From Neisseria dumasiana (GTDB taxonomy: Bacteria > Pseudomonadota > Gammaproteobacteria > Burkholderiales > Neisseriaceae), in NCBI RefSeq assembly GCF_022870885.1, contig NZ_CP091509.1, positions 2,232,001 to 2,296,000 on the forward strand: a stretch of 64,000 nucleotides of DNA, read 5' to 3'. The notes under the pieces were generated by a model that did no database searches, had not been told where the DNA came from, and worked only from the letters and a program-made list of their open reading frames with translations. A program made the position numbers and the translations under genes. This document shows, one piece after another, positions 1-8,279 of this stretch (position 1 is the stretch's first letter; each line of letters starts with the position of its first letter).

Positions 1-346
1 TAATGCGGTTACGGTAGGTTTTAATCTGCCCAGCAAAAACCACGGCTGCAAAGACATCATCAAAATTTCAGGCATTCATTTAGATGAAAAAGAATCAAAC
101 CGTTTGGCTCTGTTCGCACCAGAAGCCACGGTGAATGTGATTGAGCATTTTCAGGTTGTTGAAAAGCGGCATTTGAGCCTACCCGACACCATCAGCGAGG
201 TATTCCGATGCCCCAATCCCAACTGTGCCAGCCACGGCGAGCCGGTGAAAAGCCGCTTTTATGTAAAAACCAGCGGCGGGCAAACCAAACTCAAATGCCA
301 CTATTGCGAAAAAACTTATTCGCGTGAATTTGTTACAGAAGCATAA
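1..346 (+). CDS. pyrI: Aspartate carbamoyltransferase regulatory chain, C-terminal part
   Basis: Only the 3' part is present; the frame is open from base 2 and the gene begins before the window. PyrI is the non-catalytic chain of aspartate transcarbamoylase in pyrimidine synthesis; it binds nucleotide effectors and contacts the catalytic chain through a zinc domain. The visible part holds the family stretch NLPSK near its start and the four zinc cysteines as CPNPNC and CHYC near the C-terminus, followed by the usual ending YSREFVTEA. The catalytic gene pyrB should lie just upstream. No frameshift is seen. Confidence 0.93.
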   Translation, partial: NAVTVGFNLPSKNHGCKDIIKISGIHLDEKESNRLALFAPEATVNVIEHFQVVEKRHLSLPDTISEVFRCPNPNCASHGEPVKSRFYVKTSGGQTKLKCHYCEKTYSREFVTEA

Positions 347-357
347 TGTATGGGAAC

Positions 358-390
358 GCTCCGGCTGAGACCTTTGCAAACAGCCGGAGC
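358..390 (+). repeat. Stem-loop after pyrI carrying a repeat-end motif in its loop
   Basis: Ten-base perfect arms GCTCCGGCTG (358-367) and CAGCCGGAGC (381-390) enclose a 13-base loop AGACCTTTGCAAA. The loop is the terminal motif of the small inverted-repeat elements seen elsewhere in this window. It stands nine bases before the terminator at 399. Whether it is a processing or stability hairpin or a relic of an insertion is not clear. Confidence 0.6.
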
Positions 391-392
391 AT

Positions 393-425
393 AAAAAAGC
401 CTTCGTTTATCAACGAAGGCTTTTT
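393..425. terminator. Bidirectional Rho-independent terminator between pyrI and rpmG
   Basis: Nine-base arms GCCTTCGTT (399-407) and AACGAAGGC (412-420) are flanked by an A-run on the left and a T-run on the right. The structure can therefore stop both the forward pyrI transcript and the reverse rpmB-rpmG transcript, which converge here. Confidence 0.9.
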
Positions 426-450
426 ATCGTGTTTACAATCAACAAACTGC

Positions 451-606
451 TTATTTCAGTTTGGTTTCTTTGTAAATAACATGCTTGCGGGCTACCGGGT
501 CAAATTTTTTGATTTCCAGTTTGCCGGGCATGGTGCGTTTGTTTTTGGTAGTGGTGTAGAAGTGGCCAGTACCTGCACTTGATTCCAGTTTGATTTTATC
601 GCGCAT
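451..606 (-). CDS. rpmG: 50S ribosomal protein L33
   Basis: A 51-residue basic protein beginning [19 protein letters not shown] and ending [11 protein letters not shown], which matches bacterial L33. It has no CxxC pairs, so it is the zinc-independent form. It lies 30 bases downstream of rpmB on the same strand, the conserved rpmB-rpmG pair. It is short enough to be missed by ORF length filters. Confidence 0.95.
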   Translation of the reverse strand: MRDKIKLESSAGTGHFYTTTKNKRTMPGKLEIKKFDPVARKHVIYKETKLK

Positions 607-636
607 TCCAGTATTCCTTAATCAAATATCTTTAAA

Positions 637-870
637 TTAAGCTTCGCCGCGGGCGCGCATTTCGGCCAATACAGCATCAATGCCTACTTTGTCGATGGTG
701 CGCAATGCAGCATTGGATACGCGCAGGCGAACCCAGCGGTTTTCACTTTCTACCCAAAAACGACGTGATTGCAAGTTAGGCAAAAAACGACGTTTGGTTT
801 TGTTGTTGGCGTGTGATACGTTATTGCCAGACATCGGGCGTTTACCGGTCACTTTGCAAACTCGTGCCAT
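637..870 (-). CDS. rpmB: 50S ribosomal protein L28
   Basis: A 77-residue protein, start chosen at [20 protein letters not shown], the invariant L28 N-terminus; a 30-residue upstream extension of the open frame is not conserved and is left out. It is a large-subunit protein rich in Arg and Lys with the family motif [17 protein letters not shown] in the middle. First gene of the rpmB-rpmG pair. Confidence 0.95.
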   Translation of the reverse strand: MARVCKVTGKRPMSGNNVSHANNKTKRRFLPNLQSRRFWVESENRWVRLRVSNAALRTIDKVGIDAVLAEMRARGEA

Positions 871-1062
871 GGTTAGTCTCCAAACTTCTAAAATAGTAAA
901 ACGCGATTTATACCATAAAAAGCATTTGTGTTTCAAGCCGCTTTTTTGAATCATCGGCATTTTCGGTTTAATTTTCGTTACTTCTGTTGTGTAGAGCCGA
1001 ATAATGATACTCAGGCCGTCTGAACCACACCTGCGGCCCGAGCTGTTTCGACTGTTTAATGG

Positions 1063-2640
1063 TTAATGGCGGAAATGACGCACGCCGGTCAACACCATAG
1101 CAATACCGTGCTCGTCTGCGGCGGCAAACACTTCTTCGTCCCGCATGGAGCCTCCGGGGTGGATAATGGCTTTGATACCTTGTTCGGCAATGACATCGAC
1201 ACCATCCCGGAACGGGAAGAAGGCATCAGATGCAGCACAGGCACCGTTCAGGTCAAAACCGCCGTCTTGTGCTTTACGCGCGGCAATGCGGGTGGAATCG
1301 ACACGGCTCATCTGGCCGGCACCGATACCGTAGGTTTGGCCTCCTTTGCCGAATACGATGGCGTTCGATTTCACGAACTTGGCTACATTCCACACAAACA
1401 TTAAATCCTGCCACTCTTGCTCGGTAGGTTGGCGTTTGGAAACCACTTTCAAATCGTCGCGCTTGATACGGTGGATATCGGGGGTTTGCACCAACAGCCC
1501 GCCGCCCACGCGTTTGAGTTCGAAACGGTTGGAACCGGCCAAAAGCGGCACTTCCAATACGCGCACATTTTTCTTGGCTGCAATGATTTCTTTAGCCTTA
1601 TCGGTAAATTTAGGCGCCATCAGCACTTCAAGAAACTGGCCGGTTACGGCTTCTACGGTATCGGCATCCACTTCGCGGTTGAATGCGATAATGCCGCCGA
1701 ACGCGCTGGTGGTATCGGTAGCAAACGCGAGCTTGTAGGCATTCAAGGTTGTATCGGCCACCGCTACACCGCAGGGATTGGCATGTTTCACAATCACGCA
1801 TGCCGGCTGGTCGAAGGCTTTTACGGCTTCCCAAGCTGCATCGGCATCGGCAATATTGTTGTAAGACAACTCTTTGCCTTGAAGTTGGTTATAAGCAGAA
1901 AGGCTGCCCGCCGCAGGATAGGCGTCGCGGTAAAACGCCGCATGTTGGTGCGGGTTTTCGCCGTAACGCATTTCTTGAACTTTTACCCAGCTTTGGTTGA
2001 ACTGGGTGGGAAACTCGCCTATTTCGGGTTCGCCCGATAATTTTTCATCCGACACACTGGTAAGGTAGTTGGAAATCATGCCGTCGTATTGGGCGGTATG
2101 GCTGAACGCTTTACGCGAGAGATTGAAGCGGGTTTTGTCGCTCAATGCGCCGTTGTTATGGTGCAATTCAGTGATAACGTCGTTGAAATCGGCGTTATCG
2201 GTCACAATCGCCACATGTTTCCAGTTTTTGGCGGCGGAGCGCACCATGGTCGGGCCGCCGATGTCGATGTTTTCGATTGCATCTTCCAGCGTGCAGCCGG
2301 GCTTGGCAATGGTTGCCGCAAACGGATAAAGATTCACGCATACCAAATCGATGTTGCCGATATCGTGCTCTTTCATTTTTTCGACATGCTCGTGCAAATC
2401 GCGGCGGCCGAGAATACCGCCGTGGATTTTAGGGTGCAGGGTTTTCACACGGCCGTCGAGCATTTCGGGAAAGCCGGTGTAGTCGGCCACTTCGATCACC
2501 GGCACGCCTGCGTCGGCCAGCATTTTGGCGGTGCCGCCGGTAGAAAGGATTTCAATACCGAGCGTATTGAGTGCTTGGGCAAATTCAATCACGCCTGTTT
2601 TGTCGGACAAGCTGATAAGGGCACGTTTCACGGTTGCCAT
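1063..2640 (-). CDS. purH: Bifunctional AICAR transformylase / IMP cyclohydrolase
   Basis: A 525-residue enzyme for the last two steps of IMP synthesis: formylation of AICAR with 10-formyl-THF and ring closure of FAICAR. The N-terminal IMP cyclohydrolase (MGS-like) domain begins [18 protein letters not shown] and contains [17 protein letters not shown]. The C-terminal transformylase domain contains the catalytic KHANPCGVA block and ends with [12 protein letters not shown] and the usual RHFRH. Start taken at [10 protein letters not shown] rather than 14 codons upstream because this is the family N-terminus and GGAACC lies just before it. It is a single-gene unit. Confidence 0.97.
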   Translation of the reverse strand: MATVKRALISLSDKTGVIEFAQALNTLGIEILSTGGTAKMLADAGVPVIEVADYTGFPEMLDGRVKTLHPKIHGGILGRRDLHEHVEKMKEHDIGNIDLVCVNLYPFAATIAKPGCTLEDAIENIDIGGPTMVRSAAKNWKHVAIVTDNADFNDVITELHHNNGALSDKTRFNLSRKAFSHTAQYDGMISNYLTSVSDEKLSGEPEIGEFPTQFNQSWVKVQEMRYGENPHQHAAFYRDAYPAAGSLSAYNQLQGKELSYNNIADADAAWEAVKAFDQPACVIVKHANPCGVAVADTTLNAYKLAFATDTTSAFGGIIAFNREVDADTVEAVTGQFLEVLMAPKFTDKAKEIIAAKKNVRVLEVPLLAGSNRFELKRVGGGLLVQTPDIHRIKRDDLKVVSKRQPTEQEWQDLMFVWNVAKFVKSNAIVFGKGGQTYGIGAGQMSRVDSTRIAARKAQDGGFDLNGACAASDAFFPFRDGVDVIAEQGIKAIIHPGGSMRDEEVFAAADEHGIAMVLTGVRHFRH

Positions 2641-2699
2641 TTCGGTTCCTTGTTTGGTTGATACATTGAGTCGAAAAAACATTCAAAATTAAAACAGTT

Positions 2700-2750
2700 T
2701 TTTTCAGACGGCCTGCTCCCGTCTTTTCGCGTGCAGGCCGTCTGAAACCT
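2700..2750. terminator. Paired uptake-sequence terminator downstream of the 2784-3248 gene
   Basis: Fourteen-base perfect arms TTCAGACGGCCTGC (2703-2716) and GCAGGCCGTCTGAA (2733-2746) contain two inverted copies of the neisserial uptake sequence core, with a run of T before the left arm and A after the right. It separates the reverse-strand secreted-protein gene from purH. Confidence 0.75.
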
Positions 2751-2783
2751 TACATTTGCCTATATCGGAACATGCGTTGATAC

Positions 2784-3248
2784 TCACATGCCGCTTTTCA
2801 AAGCCTTGACCACGGCTTCGCCGCCTTTTCTGCCACCCACCAGTGAGTAGCAAATGTTTTTATGGGTGGTGTAATAAGTACCGGGGCTGCTGCCGCCCTC
2901 TTTTTTATCAAAATACGTTTTATTACCATACAGCTTGCGGCATTCGGGGTGGGTATTGTAAAACACCCTCATGACCGTGCAGTAATTCGTACCATCACAT
3001 TCTGCCGCATCCCGCTTCATCGAATAATACACACCGGCCTCATTATCGACATGGAAGCCGCGCTGCAACGCCCAGCCGCGACTTTTCGCCAGCGGCGCCA
3101 GTGCGCGTTTGATTTGCTGCTCCAAGCGGACGTTTTTCTTACCACCCAAAGCTATAATTTCCATTTCTTTCCGCTCGCTGATTTTTCCTGCGGCAGAGGC
3201 AGAAACTGCGGCACATAACAAAACAGCGGCAACGCATGATTTTTTCAT
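2784..3248 (-). CDS. Small secreted protein of unknown function
   Basis: A 154-residue protein; start chosen at MKKSCVAAVLLCAAVSASAA because AGGAG sits seven bases upstream and this gives a clean signal peptide cleaved after ASA or ASAA. The mature part is basic, with four cysteines (AECDGTNYC, PECRK, NICYS) that could form two disulfides in the periplasm. I recognise no domain. It is a single gene between the dusB-fis unit and purH, with a hairpin on each side. Uptake-sequence hairpins isolate it transcriptionally, so no function can be drawn from its neighbours. Confidence 0.75.
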   Translation of the reverse strand: MKKSCVAAVLLCAAVSASAAGKISERKEMEIIALGGKKNVRLEQQIKRALAPLAKSRGWALQRGFHVDNEAGVYYSMKRDAAECDGTNYCTVMRVFYNTHPECRKLYGNKTYFDKKEGGSSPGTYYTTHKNICYSLVGGRKGGEAVVKALKSGM

Positions 3249-3299
3249 TTTGTTTCTCCTTACAGACATGGTTAAAACCGTATCGACGGCTCATGAAAA

Positions 3300-3346
3300 C
3301 ATGAGGCCGTCTGAAAACCTGAATGGCTTGTTTTCAGACGGCCTGA
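3300..3346. terminator. Paired uptake-sequence terminator after fis
   Basis: AGGCCGTCTGAAAAC and its complement GTTTTCAGACGGCCT form 15-base arms around a short loop, immediately after the fis stop on the reverse strand. This is the common neisserial use of two inverted uptake sequences as a terminator. Confidence 0.75.
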
Positions 3347-3351
3347 TGCCT

Positions 3352-3597
3352 TTAACCCTCCAATAATCCGTGCTGCACCAGTTTTTTACGCAGGGTATTT
3401 CGGTTCAACCCCAATACGGCGGCGGCTTTGCTTTGGTTGCCGCCGCACTCTTCCATCACGCATTCGAGCAAAGGTTTTTCAACCTGATGCAATACCATAT
3501 CGTAAACGGCGCAAGGAATTTCTCCATTCAAATCATGAAAATACTGTTTCAAGTTTTGCTCGATGCAGTGAGCAATATCGGGGATGTTCTGTTTCAT
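3352..3597 (-). CDS. fis: Fis-family DNA-binding protein
   Basis: An 81-residue protein, start set at MKQNIPDIAHCIEQ to match the length of short Fis proteins; the longer open frame overlaps dusB and lacks support. The C-terminal helix-turn-helix reads NQSKAAAVLGLNRNTLRKKL, the canonical Fis/NtrC type DNA-binding module. The family bends DNA and influences transcription, recombination and replication. It follows dusB on the same strand with 53 bases between, the dusB-fis pairing also seen in enteric bacteria. Confidence 0.9.
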   Translation of the reverse strand: MKQNIPDIAHCIEQNLKQYFHDLNGEIPCAVYDMVLHQVEKPLLECVMEECGGNQSKAAAVLGLNRNTLRKKLVQHGLLEG

Positions 3598-3650
3598 AAC
3601 GATGTCTTTATTTATTATTGATATTGAGGCTCGGATGATTTCAGACGGCC

Positions 3651-4649
3651 TTAACGGTAACTGCATGCCCAGCTGTCGGCACGATTGGGCAGCTGCTCGA
3701 GAAAACCGGCAAGCATATCGTATTGTGCGGCGGCACTGTCTAACTGATTAATGGCGCGGCGTGCGGTTTCTCCCTCCGGCATATCTGCGATATACCAGCC
3801 GATATGCTTGCGGGCAATGCGCACTCCGTCGCGCTCGCCATAAAAATCGTGCATACCGCCGATGTGCCGCAATATGGTTTCGCTGCATTCCTGTATGGTG
3901 AGCGCATCGGGCAGGCAACCGTGTTCGGCAAAATATTTCAAATCACGAAACAGCCACGGCCGGCCTTGCGCTCCCCGACCGATCATAATGCCGTCGGCTC
4001 CTGTTTGCTTGAGCACCTCTGCGGCTTTCTGCGGAGCGGTAATGTCGCCGTTCACCCAAACGGGAATATTCAAACGGCCTTTGGCTTCGGCAATCAAATC
4101 ATATTCCGCCTCGCCTTTATACATCTGGGTGCGTGTGCGCCCGTGGATGGCAATCGCCGCGATACCGGCATCCTCCGCCATGCGCGCAATCGTAAGAATA
4201 TTTTTATGTTCGTCGTGCCAGCCCAAACGGGTTTTGAGCGTTACCGGAACATCCACCGCGCGGACAACGGCATTCAAAATATTCTCCACCAGCGGTTCGT
4301 TCTGCAACAGCGCACTGCCTGCCAACACATTACACACTTTTTTGGCCGGGCAACCCATGTTGATATCGACAACCTGAGCACCCTGCTCCACATTGTATCG
4401 TGCCGCATCCGCCATCTGCACAGGGTCGTTCCCTGCAATTTGAACCGCCACCACACCGTCTTCGCCGCTGAAATCGCTTCTGCGGAGTGTTTTGCGGGTT
4501 TGCCGCAAAGTCGGATCGCTGTTCAACATTTCGCCTACCGCCCAACCCGCTCCGTATTCGCGGCACAACTGCCGGAAAGGTTTGTCGGTTATACCGGCCA
4601 TCGGCGCAAGCGCAATGGGGTTGTCGATCGAATAAGAGCCGATTTGCAT
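3651..4649 (-). CDS. dusB: tRNA-dihydrouridine synthase B
   Basis: A 332-residue flavoenzyme that reduces uridine to dihydrouridine in the tRNA D-loop. FMN-barrel motifs are visible: IALAPMAGITDKPFRQLC at the N-terminus, DINMGCPAKKV with the catalytic cysteine, LKTRLGWHDE, AIHGRTRTQMYKG, VWVNGDI and MIGRGAQGRPWLF. The start MQIGSYSIDNP matches the usual DusB N-terminus; an 11-residue upstream extension is possible but not conserved. It heads the dusB-fis unit, and transcription must start in the AT-rich region upstream. Confidence 0.95.
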   Translation of the reverse strand: MQIGSYSIDNPIALAPMAGITDKPFRQLCREYGAGWAVGEMLNSDPTLRQTRKTLRRSDFSGEDGVVAVQIAGNDPVQMADAARYNVEQGAQVVDINMGCPAKKVCNVLAGSALLQNEPLVENILNAVVRAVDVPVTLKTRLGWHDEHKNILTIARMAEDAGIAAIAIHGRTRTQMYKGEAEYDLIAEAKGRLNIPVWVNGDITAPQKAAEVLKQTGADGIMIGRGAQGRPWLFRDLKYFAEHGCLPDALTIQECSETILRHIGGMHDFYGERDGVRIARKHIGWYIADMPEGETARRAINQLDSAAAQYDMLAGFLEQLPNRADSWACSYR

Positions 4650-5153
4650 AAACATAAACAGGATACAGTTTGTACGAGACACGGATTGTACATTTTTTAA
4701 GCAGAATTTTCCAACGCAAAAACAGCTTTGACAACTTTAACCTTCAATTAAAAACATCTTCTGAAAAACCGAATCCATATATGCCATTCAATTAAAAATA
4801 ACAGTATAATTATTCAAATTGAATTAAATTCTCTCTCTTCACTTACTTTCCGCCTTCAAAGTTTAAAAACAATAAAAATAACATTAGATTACATTAATTT
4901 AATGTTTATTTTTGTAATGCTGCCTGTAGGTATTTTATATTGAAAAATTACCCGAAATTCATATTATTAATATAAAAATATTCATAACCGTTAACACATA
5001 ACCATTTGGCCTTCAAATCTGCCATTTGAATAAAATGAAACTGGGAAAAATCACTTTAAAGTTAGAATAAAAATACAAATTCCGTCATTTACTTTAAAGG
5101 CAATTTTATTGAAGTAAATGATTTAACAACGAAACCTTATTGGGAGATTCAAA
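4650..5153. promoter_or_regulatory. Long AT-rich divergent spacer between dusB and the RTX gene
   Basis: About 500 bases without a credible gene and very poor in G and C, unlike the flanking genes. It must carry the dusB promoter on the reverse strand and the RTX gene promoter on the forward strand. One plausible forward sigma-70 site is TTGAAA (4940-4945), 16-base spacer, TATTAT (4962-4967). The ribosome site GGGAG lies about eight bases before the RTX start. AT-richness of this degree is typical of DNA bound by nucleoid silencers, which is inference here. Confidence 0.5.
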
Positions 5154-6863
5154 ATGAGTTACGGTTATTCTTCTTATGGCTTCCAACCCGGATACGGCGG
5201 CTATTACGGCTACGGCTGGGGTGGAAAAGGCGGAAGTAAAGGCAAGGGAGGAAAAGGCAAAAAAGGAGGATGGATCGATTGCTATCCCGATCATTACTAC
5301 CCACCCTTATATCCCCAGCCCAAACCCAAACCTAAACCGGACTGGGGTGAAGACGGAAAAGGCGGCTGGAAACCGATTCCCAAACCCAAACCACAGCCTA
5401 AACCCGATTGGGACGACGATGATAAAGGCAAAGGAAGCTGGAAGCCCAAGCCACACCCCAAACCCCACCCCAAACCCGACTGGGACGACGATGATAAAGG
5501 CAAAGGCAGCTGGAAGCCCAAGCCACAACCCAAACCTCATCCCAAACCCGATTGGGATGACGACGACAAAGGCAAAGGCGATTGGAAACCCAAACCGGAC
5601 AATCCCGATTCTAAAAATCCTGACGGCTGGCAGCCTTTGCCCAAGCCTGAGCCAATGCCGAAACCTGAGCCGAAACCTGAGCCGAAACCTGAGCCGAAAC
5701 CTGAGCCGAAACCTGAGCCGAAGCCTGAGCCGAAGCCTGAGCCGAAGCCTGAGCCGAAGCCTGAGCCGAAGCCTGAGCCGAAGCCTGAGCCGAAGCCTGA
5801 GCCGAAGCCTGAGCCGAAGCCTGAGCCGAAGCCTGAGCCGAAGCCTGAGCCGAAGCCTGAGCCGAAGCCTGAGCCGAAGCCTGATGATTGCGTAGATTGC
5901 AAAGACAACAACCCAAATCCCGACAACAGCTTTGGCGGCATCGATAAAAATCCCGGCAATATCATTGACGGCAAAATTATCGGCACCGACCATAAAGACA
6001 CCATTTACGGCACCCAACACGGCGACATCATCGACGGTCGCGGCGGCGCCGATGTGATCTACGGAAAAGGCGGCGACGACATCATTTACGGCGACAACAA
6101 CGGTGATACGCTCTACGGCCAAGAAGGTAACGACACCTTGTATGGCGGTAACGGCAACGACTATCTCAACGGCGGCGTAGGTGACGACATCATGCGCGGC
6201 AACCAAGGTAACGATGTTTATCTGGTTGAACAAGCAGGCGATAAAGTGATCGAACTGCCCGGCGAAGGCTTGGATACCGTTCGCACCTATATCAACTACG
6301 AGCTGCCCGACAATGTTGAAAACCTGATTTTGATGGGCAATGCCAACCTGAACGGTACCGGCAACAGCCTCAACAACGAAATCATCGGCAACGGTGCCAA
6401 CAACGAGTTGCGGGGCATGGGCGGAGACGACCGCCTGATCGGTAAAGGCGGTTCCGACTGGTTAGACGGCGGAACAGGTAACGACTACCTCGAAGGCGGC
6501 GCAGGCAACGACACTTATGTGTTTAACAAAGGTTACGGCAAAGATGTTGTTTGCGATTACGACACCACTGCCGGCAACCACGACGTGATCGAATTCTGGC
6601 ACGGTTTGCACTCTTCCGATCTGGAATTCAGCCGCAACGGTAACGACTTGACCATCTCAGCCAACGATAAAGATATTCTGACCGTTGTGAAATGGTTTGA
6701 AAGCTCTGCCTACCGCATCGAAGAATTCAACTTCGACGACGGCAGCGTATGGGATACCGCAGCCATCGACAAAGCCTTGAGTGCTCAAGGCGTTGACACC
6801 GGCTACGCTACCGCAAGCTACGATTCGGTAGCTCTGCCGAATAACAACGAAGGCATTATCTAA
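5154..6863 (+). CDS. RTX-type calcium-binding protein with long Pro-Lys-Pro-Glu array
   Basis: A 569-residue protein with five parts. Residues 1-40 are rich in Gly, Tyr and Lys. Residues 60-150 contain three 24-residue repeats centred on [10 protein letters not shown], after a degenerate first copy. Residues 169-243 are about 18 copies of PKPE. Residues 280-355 and 410-455 hold glycine-aspartate nonapeptide repeats such as GGDDIIYGD and [10 protein letters not shown] that bind calcium. The last 100 residues form an uncharged-rich tail as in type I secretion substrates. There is no signal peptide and no toxin, protease or lipase domain that I recognise. It stands alone, with no HlyB/HlyD/TolC-type genes nearby. 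A surface-exposed or extracellular adhesive role is a guess. Confidence 0.85.
   Translation: MSYGYSSYGFQPGYGGYYGYGWGGKGGSKGKGGKGKKGGWIDCYPDHYYPPLYPQPKPKPKPDWGEDGKGGWKPIPKPKPQPKPDWDDDDKGKGSWKPKPHPKPHPKPDWDDDDKGKGSWKPKPQPKPHPKPDWDDDDKGKGDWKPKPDNPDSKNPDGWQPLPKPEPMPKPEPKPEPKPEPKPEPKPEPKPEPKPEPKPEPKPEPKPEPKPEPKPEPKPEPKPEPKPEPKPEPKPEPKPEPKPDDCVDCKDNNPNPDNSFGGIDKNPGNIIDGKIIGTDHKDTIYGTQHGDIIDGRGGADVIYGKGGDDIIYGDNNGDTLYGQEGNDTLYGGNGNDYLNGGVGDDIMRGNQGNDVYLVEQAGDKVIELPGEGLDTVRTYINYELPDNVENLILMGNANLNGTGNSLNNEIIGNGANNELRGMGGDDRLIGKGGSDWLDGGTGNDYLEGGAGNDTYVFNKGYGKDVVCDYDTTAGNHDVIEFWHGLHSSDLEFSRNGNDLTISANDKDILTVVKWFESSAYRIEEFNFDDGSVWDTAAIDKALSAQGVDTGYATASYDSVALPNNNEGII
5406..5597 (+). repeat. 72-bp imperfect tandem repeats in the RTX gene
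   Basis: Three consecutive 72-base units each encode a block beginning [10 protein letters not shown] followed by a WKPKP-type linker. A shorter, more diverged unit precedes them around 5340. The acidic block looks like a local cation-binding patch between proline-rich spacers. Confidence 0.8.
5658..5882 (+). repeat. 12-bp tandem repeat array inside the RTX gene
   Basis: Eighteen complete copies plus a partial copy of a 12-base unit CCGAARCCTGAG run without interruption. The first five carry CCGAAACCTGAG and the remaining thirteen CCGAAGCCTGAG, with no other substitution. Near-perfect identity means recent expansion by slippage or unequal exchange. As the unit is a multiple of three, copy change lengthens or shortens the protein without shifting frame. 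Confidence 0.95.
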
Positions 6864-6917
6864 ATAAACGGCACACATATTGCGGACGGCCGCCGCAATT
6901 TGTAAACCGCTGAAAAC

Positions 6918-6965
6918 ATCCCCCGAAAACTGCCCGGTTAAGGCGGTTTTCGGGGGATTTTTATT
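6918..6965 (+). terminator. Strong Rho-independent terminator after the RTX gene
   Basis: Seventeen-base arms (6918-6934 and 6942-6958) with one G-T pair close around a seven-base loop and are followed by a run of T. It stands 55 bases after the RTX stop codon. Confidence 0.9.
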
Positions 6966-7043
6966 GCCTGCAAAGTTTTCCTGCCAACAAACAAAACCTT
7001 TACAGGCACCGGATACAGTCTATTAACTCAAATTTAATAATAA

Positions 7044-7075
7044 AAGCCGTCTGAAAACCTTTTCAGACGGCCTCT
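7044..7075. terminator. Paired uptake-sequence hairpin
   Basis: GCCGTCTGAAAA and TTTTCAGACGGC form a short-loop hairpin at 7045-7072. It lies downstream of the reverse-strand small lipoprotein gene and probably ends its transcript. Confidence 0.65.
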
Positions 7076-7111
7076 AATCAATATATGTTCAATATATGTT
7101 GGACATACGCA

Positions 7112-7243
7112 TTAACGGCCGATACGGGTGTGCGACGTTTCCACGCCGCCTTTCACTTCTCCGTATATCTGCCGTGAACCGGAGCCGGATTGTGCGCACG
7201 AAGCCAACAACACCGCCAATATTGCCCCATACCATACTTTCAT
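7112..7243 (-). CDS. Small lipoprotein, 43 residues
   Basis: A short open frame begins MKVWYGAILAVLLASCAQSG and ends TSHTRIGR. The lipobox LASC gives a 28-residue mature lipoprotein starting at Cys16. An excellent ribosome site, GAGGAGGT, lies seven bases before the ATG, which supports translation. The mature part, with SRQIYGEVKGGVETSHT, has no domain I recognise. It follows the DUF3579-GNAT gene on the same strand 18 bases on, so the two are probably co-transcribed. Confidence 0.75.
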   Translation of the reverse strand: MKVWYGAILAVLLASCAQSGSGSRQIYGEVKGGVETSHTRIGR

Positions 7244-7261
7244 GATTACCTCCTCAAACCG

Positions 7262-8101
7262 TCAATCTACTTTACAGACAAAATGGAACGCGTCGATTTC
7301 AAACCCGCTTTCAAAATACAAACGGTGGGCGGGTGTGCGCTCGCTGCCTACATCGGATTGGACATGAATTTTACGGATGCCGGATTCTTCGGCAATTTTT
7401 TGAACTTCGGCCAGCAAGCGCGCGGCATAGCCTTTGCTGCGTCCTTGCGGAATCGTTACCACATCGTCGATATGGATATGGCGGCCGCTGGCGAGATTGG
7501 TTTGCTCGCGGAAACCGCATACGGCCACGGCATTGGTTTTGCCTTCTTCAAAAATACCCAACAACCGGTAGCCTTGCGGACGTTGGTGGGTGTTAACCTG
7601 CTCGACAAAGCGGGATACATCGTTCAGCGTGGTGCGCAAAATGCTTAATGCGGCAAAAGCCACGGCAGTTTCTTCTTCGCCGATTTCACGCAACACGCTC
7701 TGTACGGTTTCTGCCTTTTGCTGCTCCGCAACGGCCTCTTGCACGGCCGCTCCGCCCGCCACCGCCGCTACCGGCGGTGTTTGCGCCGCCGTTTCTTTAG
7801 CCGCCGCCTGCTCATCTATTAACGATTGGCAATCCATTACACGCAAATCGTTGTCGGCGGCAAAATCCATCAAAAAGCGGAACATCGAGGGGTTGATTTC
7901 TTCGAGCTTTTTATCTACCGCCACGCAGCGGATTTTATCGACCAATATCGGATGTACCCACTCGTGATAAGACAGCCGGTTGCCCTTATCAAAAGAAGAT
8001 AAGATACCGCACAGCCGCTCAGCCCAATCGCTCGGACGGAACACTTTTCCGTTGCTGGTGGTGCCGTGAATGATGATTTCATAGGGATTGCAAACTAACA
8101 T
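7262..8101 (-). CDS. DUF3579 domain fused to a GNAT N-acetyltransferase
   Basis: A 279-residue protein with two parts. Residues 1-95 match the DUF3579 family of beta-proteobacteria (IIIHGTTSNGKVFRPSDWAERL, DKIRCVAVDKKLEEINPSMF). Residues 95-140 are an Ala/Glu-rich linker. Residues 140-279 are a GNAT acetyltransferase with the acetyl-CoA loop around PQGRSKGYAARLL and the C-terminal strand HRLYFESGFE. The acceptor is unknown. It lies upstream of, and on the same strand as, the small lipoprotein at 7112-7243. The two halves are in one frame, with no sign of sequencing error. Confidence 0.85.
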   Translation of the reverse strand: MLVCNPYEIIIHGTTSNGKVFRPSDWAERLCGILSSFDKGNRLSYHEWVHPILVDKIRCVAVDKKLEEINPSMFRFLMDFAADNDLRVMDCQSLIDEQAAAKETAAQTPPVAAVAGGAAVQEAVAEQQKAETVQSVLREIGEEETAVAFAALSILRTTLNDVSRFVEQVNTHQRPQGYRLLGIFEEGKTNAVAVCGFREQTNLASGRHIHIDDVVTIPQGRSKGYAARLLAEVQKIAEESGIRKIHVQSDVGSERTPAHRLYFESGFEIDAFHFVCKVD

Positions 8102-8279
8102 GGGCGGCTCGCTTTAACTATATTGTTGTTCGGCGCGGAATAAAACAAAATGGCGCAATACCGGATAATTCTCTTCTTTGTGGCGACGATTATACCGTAG
8201 TGCGGTATCAATCTAAAGCATCAGCCCGTCGGACGGAATAAAATGGTGCGTGAAAGGAGGCTGCCGCCGCACGCTGTTT

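Noticed and set aside
3804..4700. 298-codon forward open frame across dusB
   Set aside because: Lies wholly over the well-supported dusB gene; composition and lack of motifs mark it as a shadow.
4940..4967. Definite promoter for the RTX gene
   Set aside because: The AT-rich region yields many chance matches to sigma-70 boxes; listed only as a possibility.
5307..6233. Long reverse-strand open frame opposite the RTX gene, rich in Leu and Arg
   Set aside because: It is the complement of the PKPE repeat array; no ribosome site and no recognisable protein.
5154..6863. Calling the RTX protein FrpC/FrpA-like toxin or an RTX protease/lipase
   Set aside because: The N-terminal half is low-complexity repeats and shows no FrpC self-processing, protease or lipase motif.
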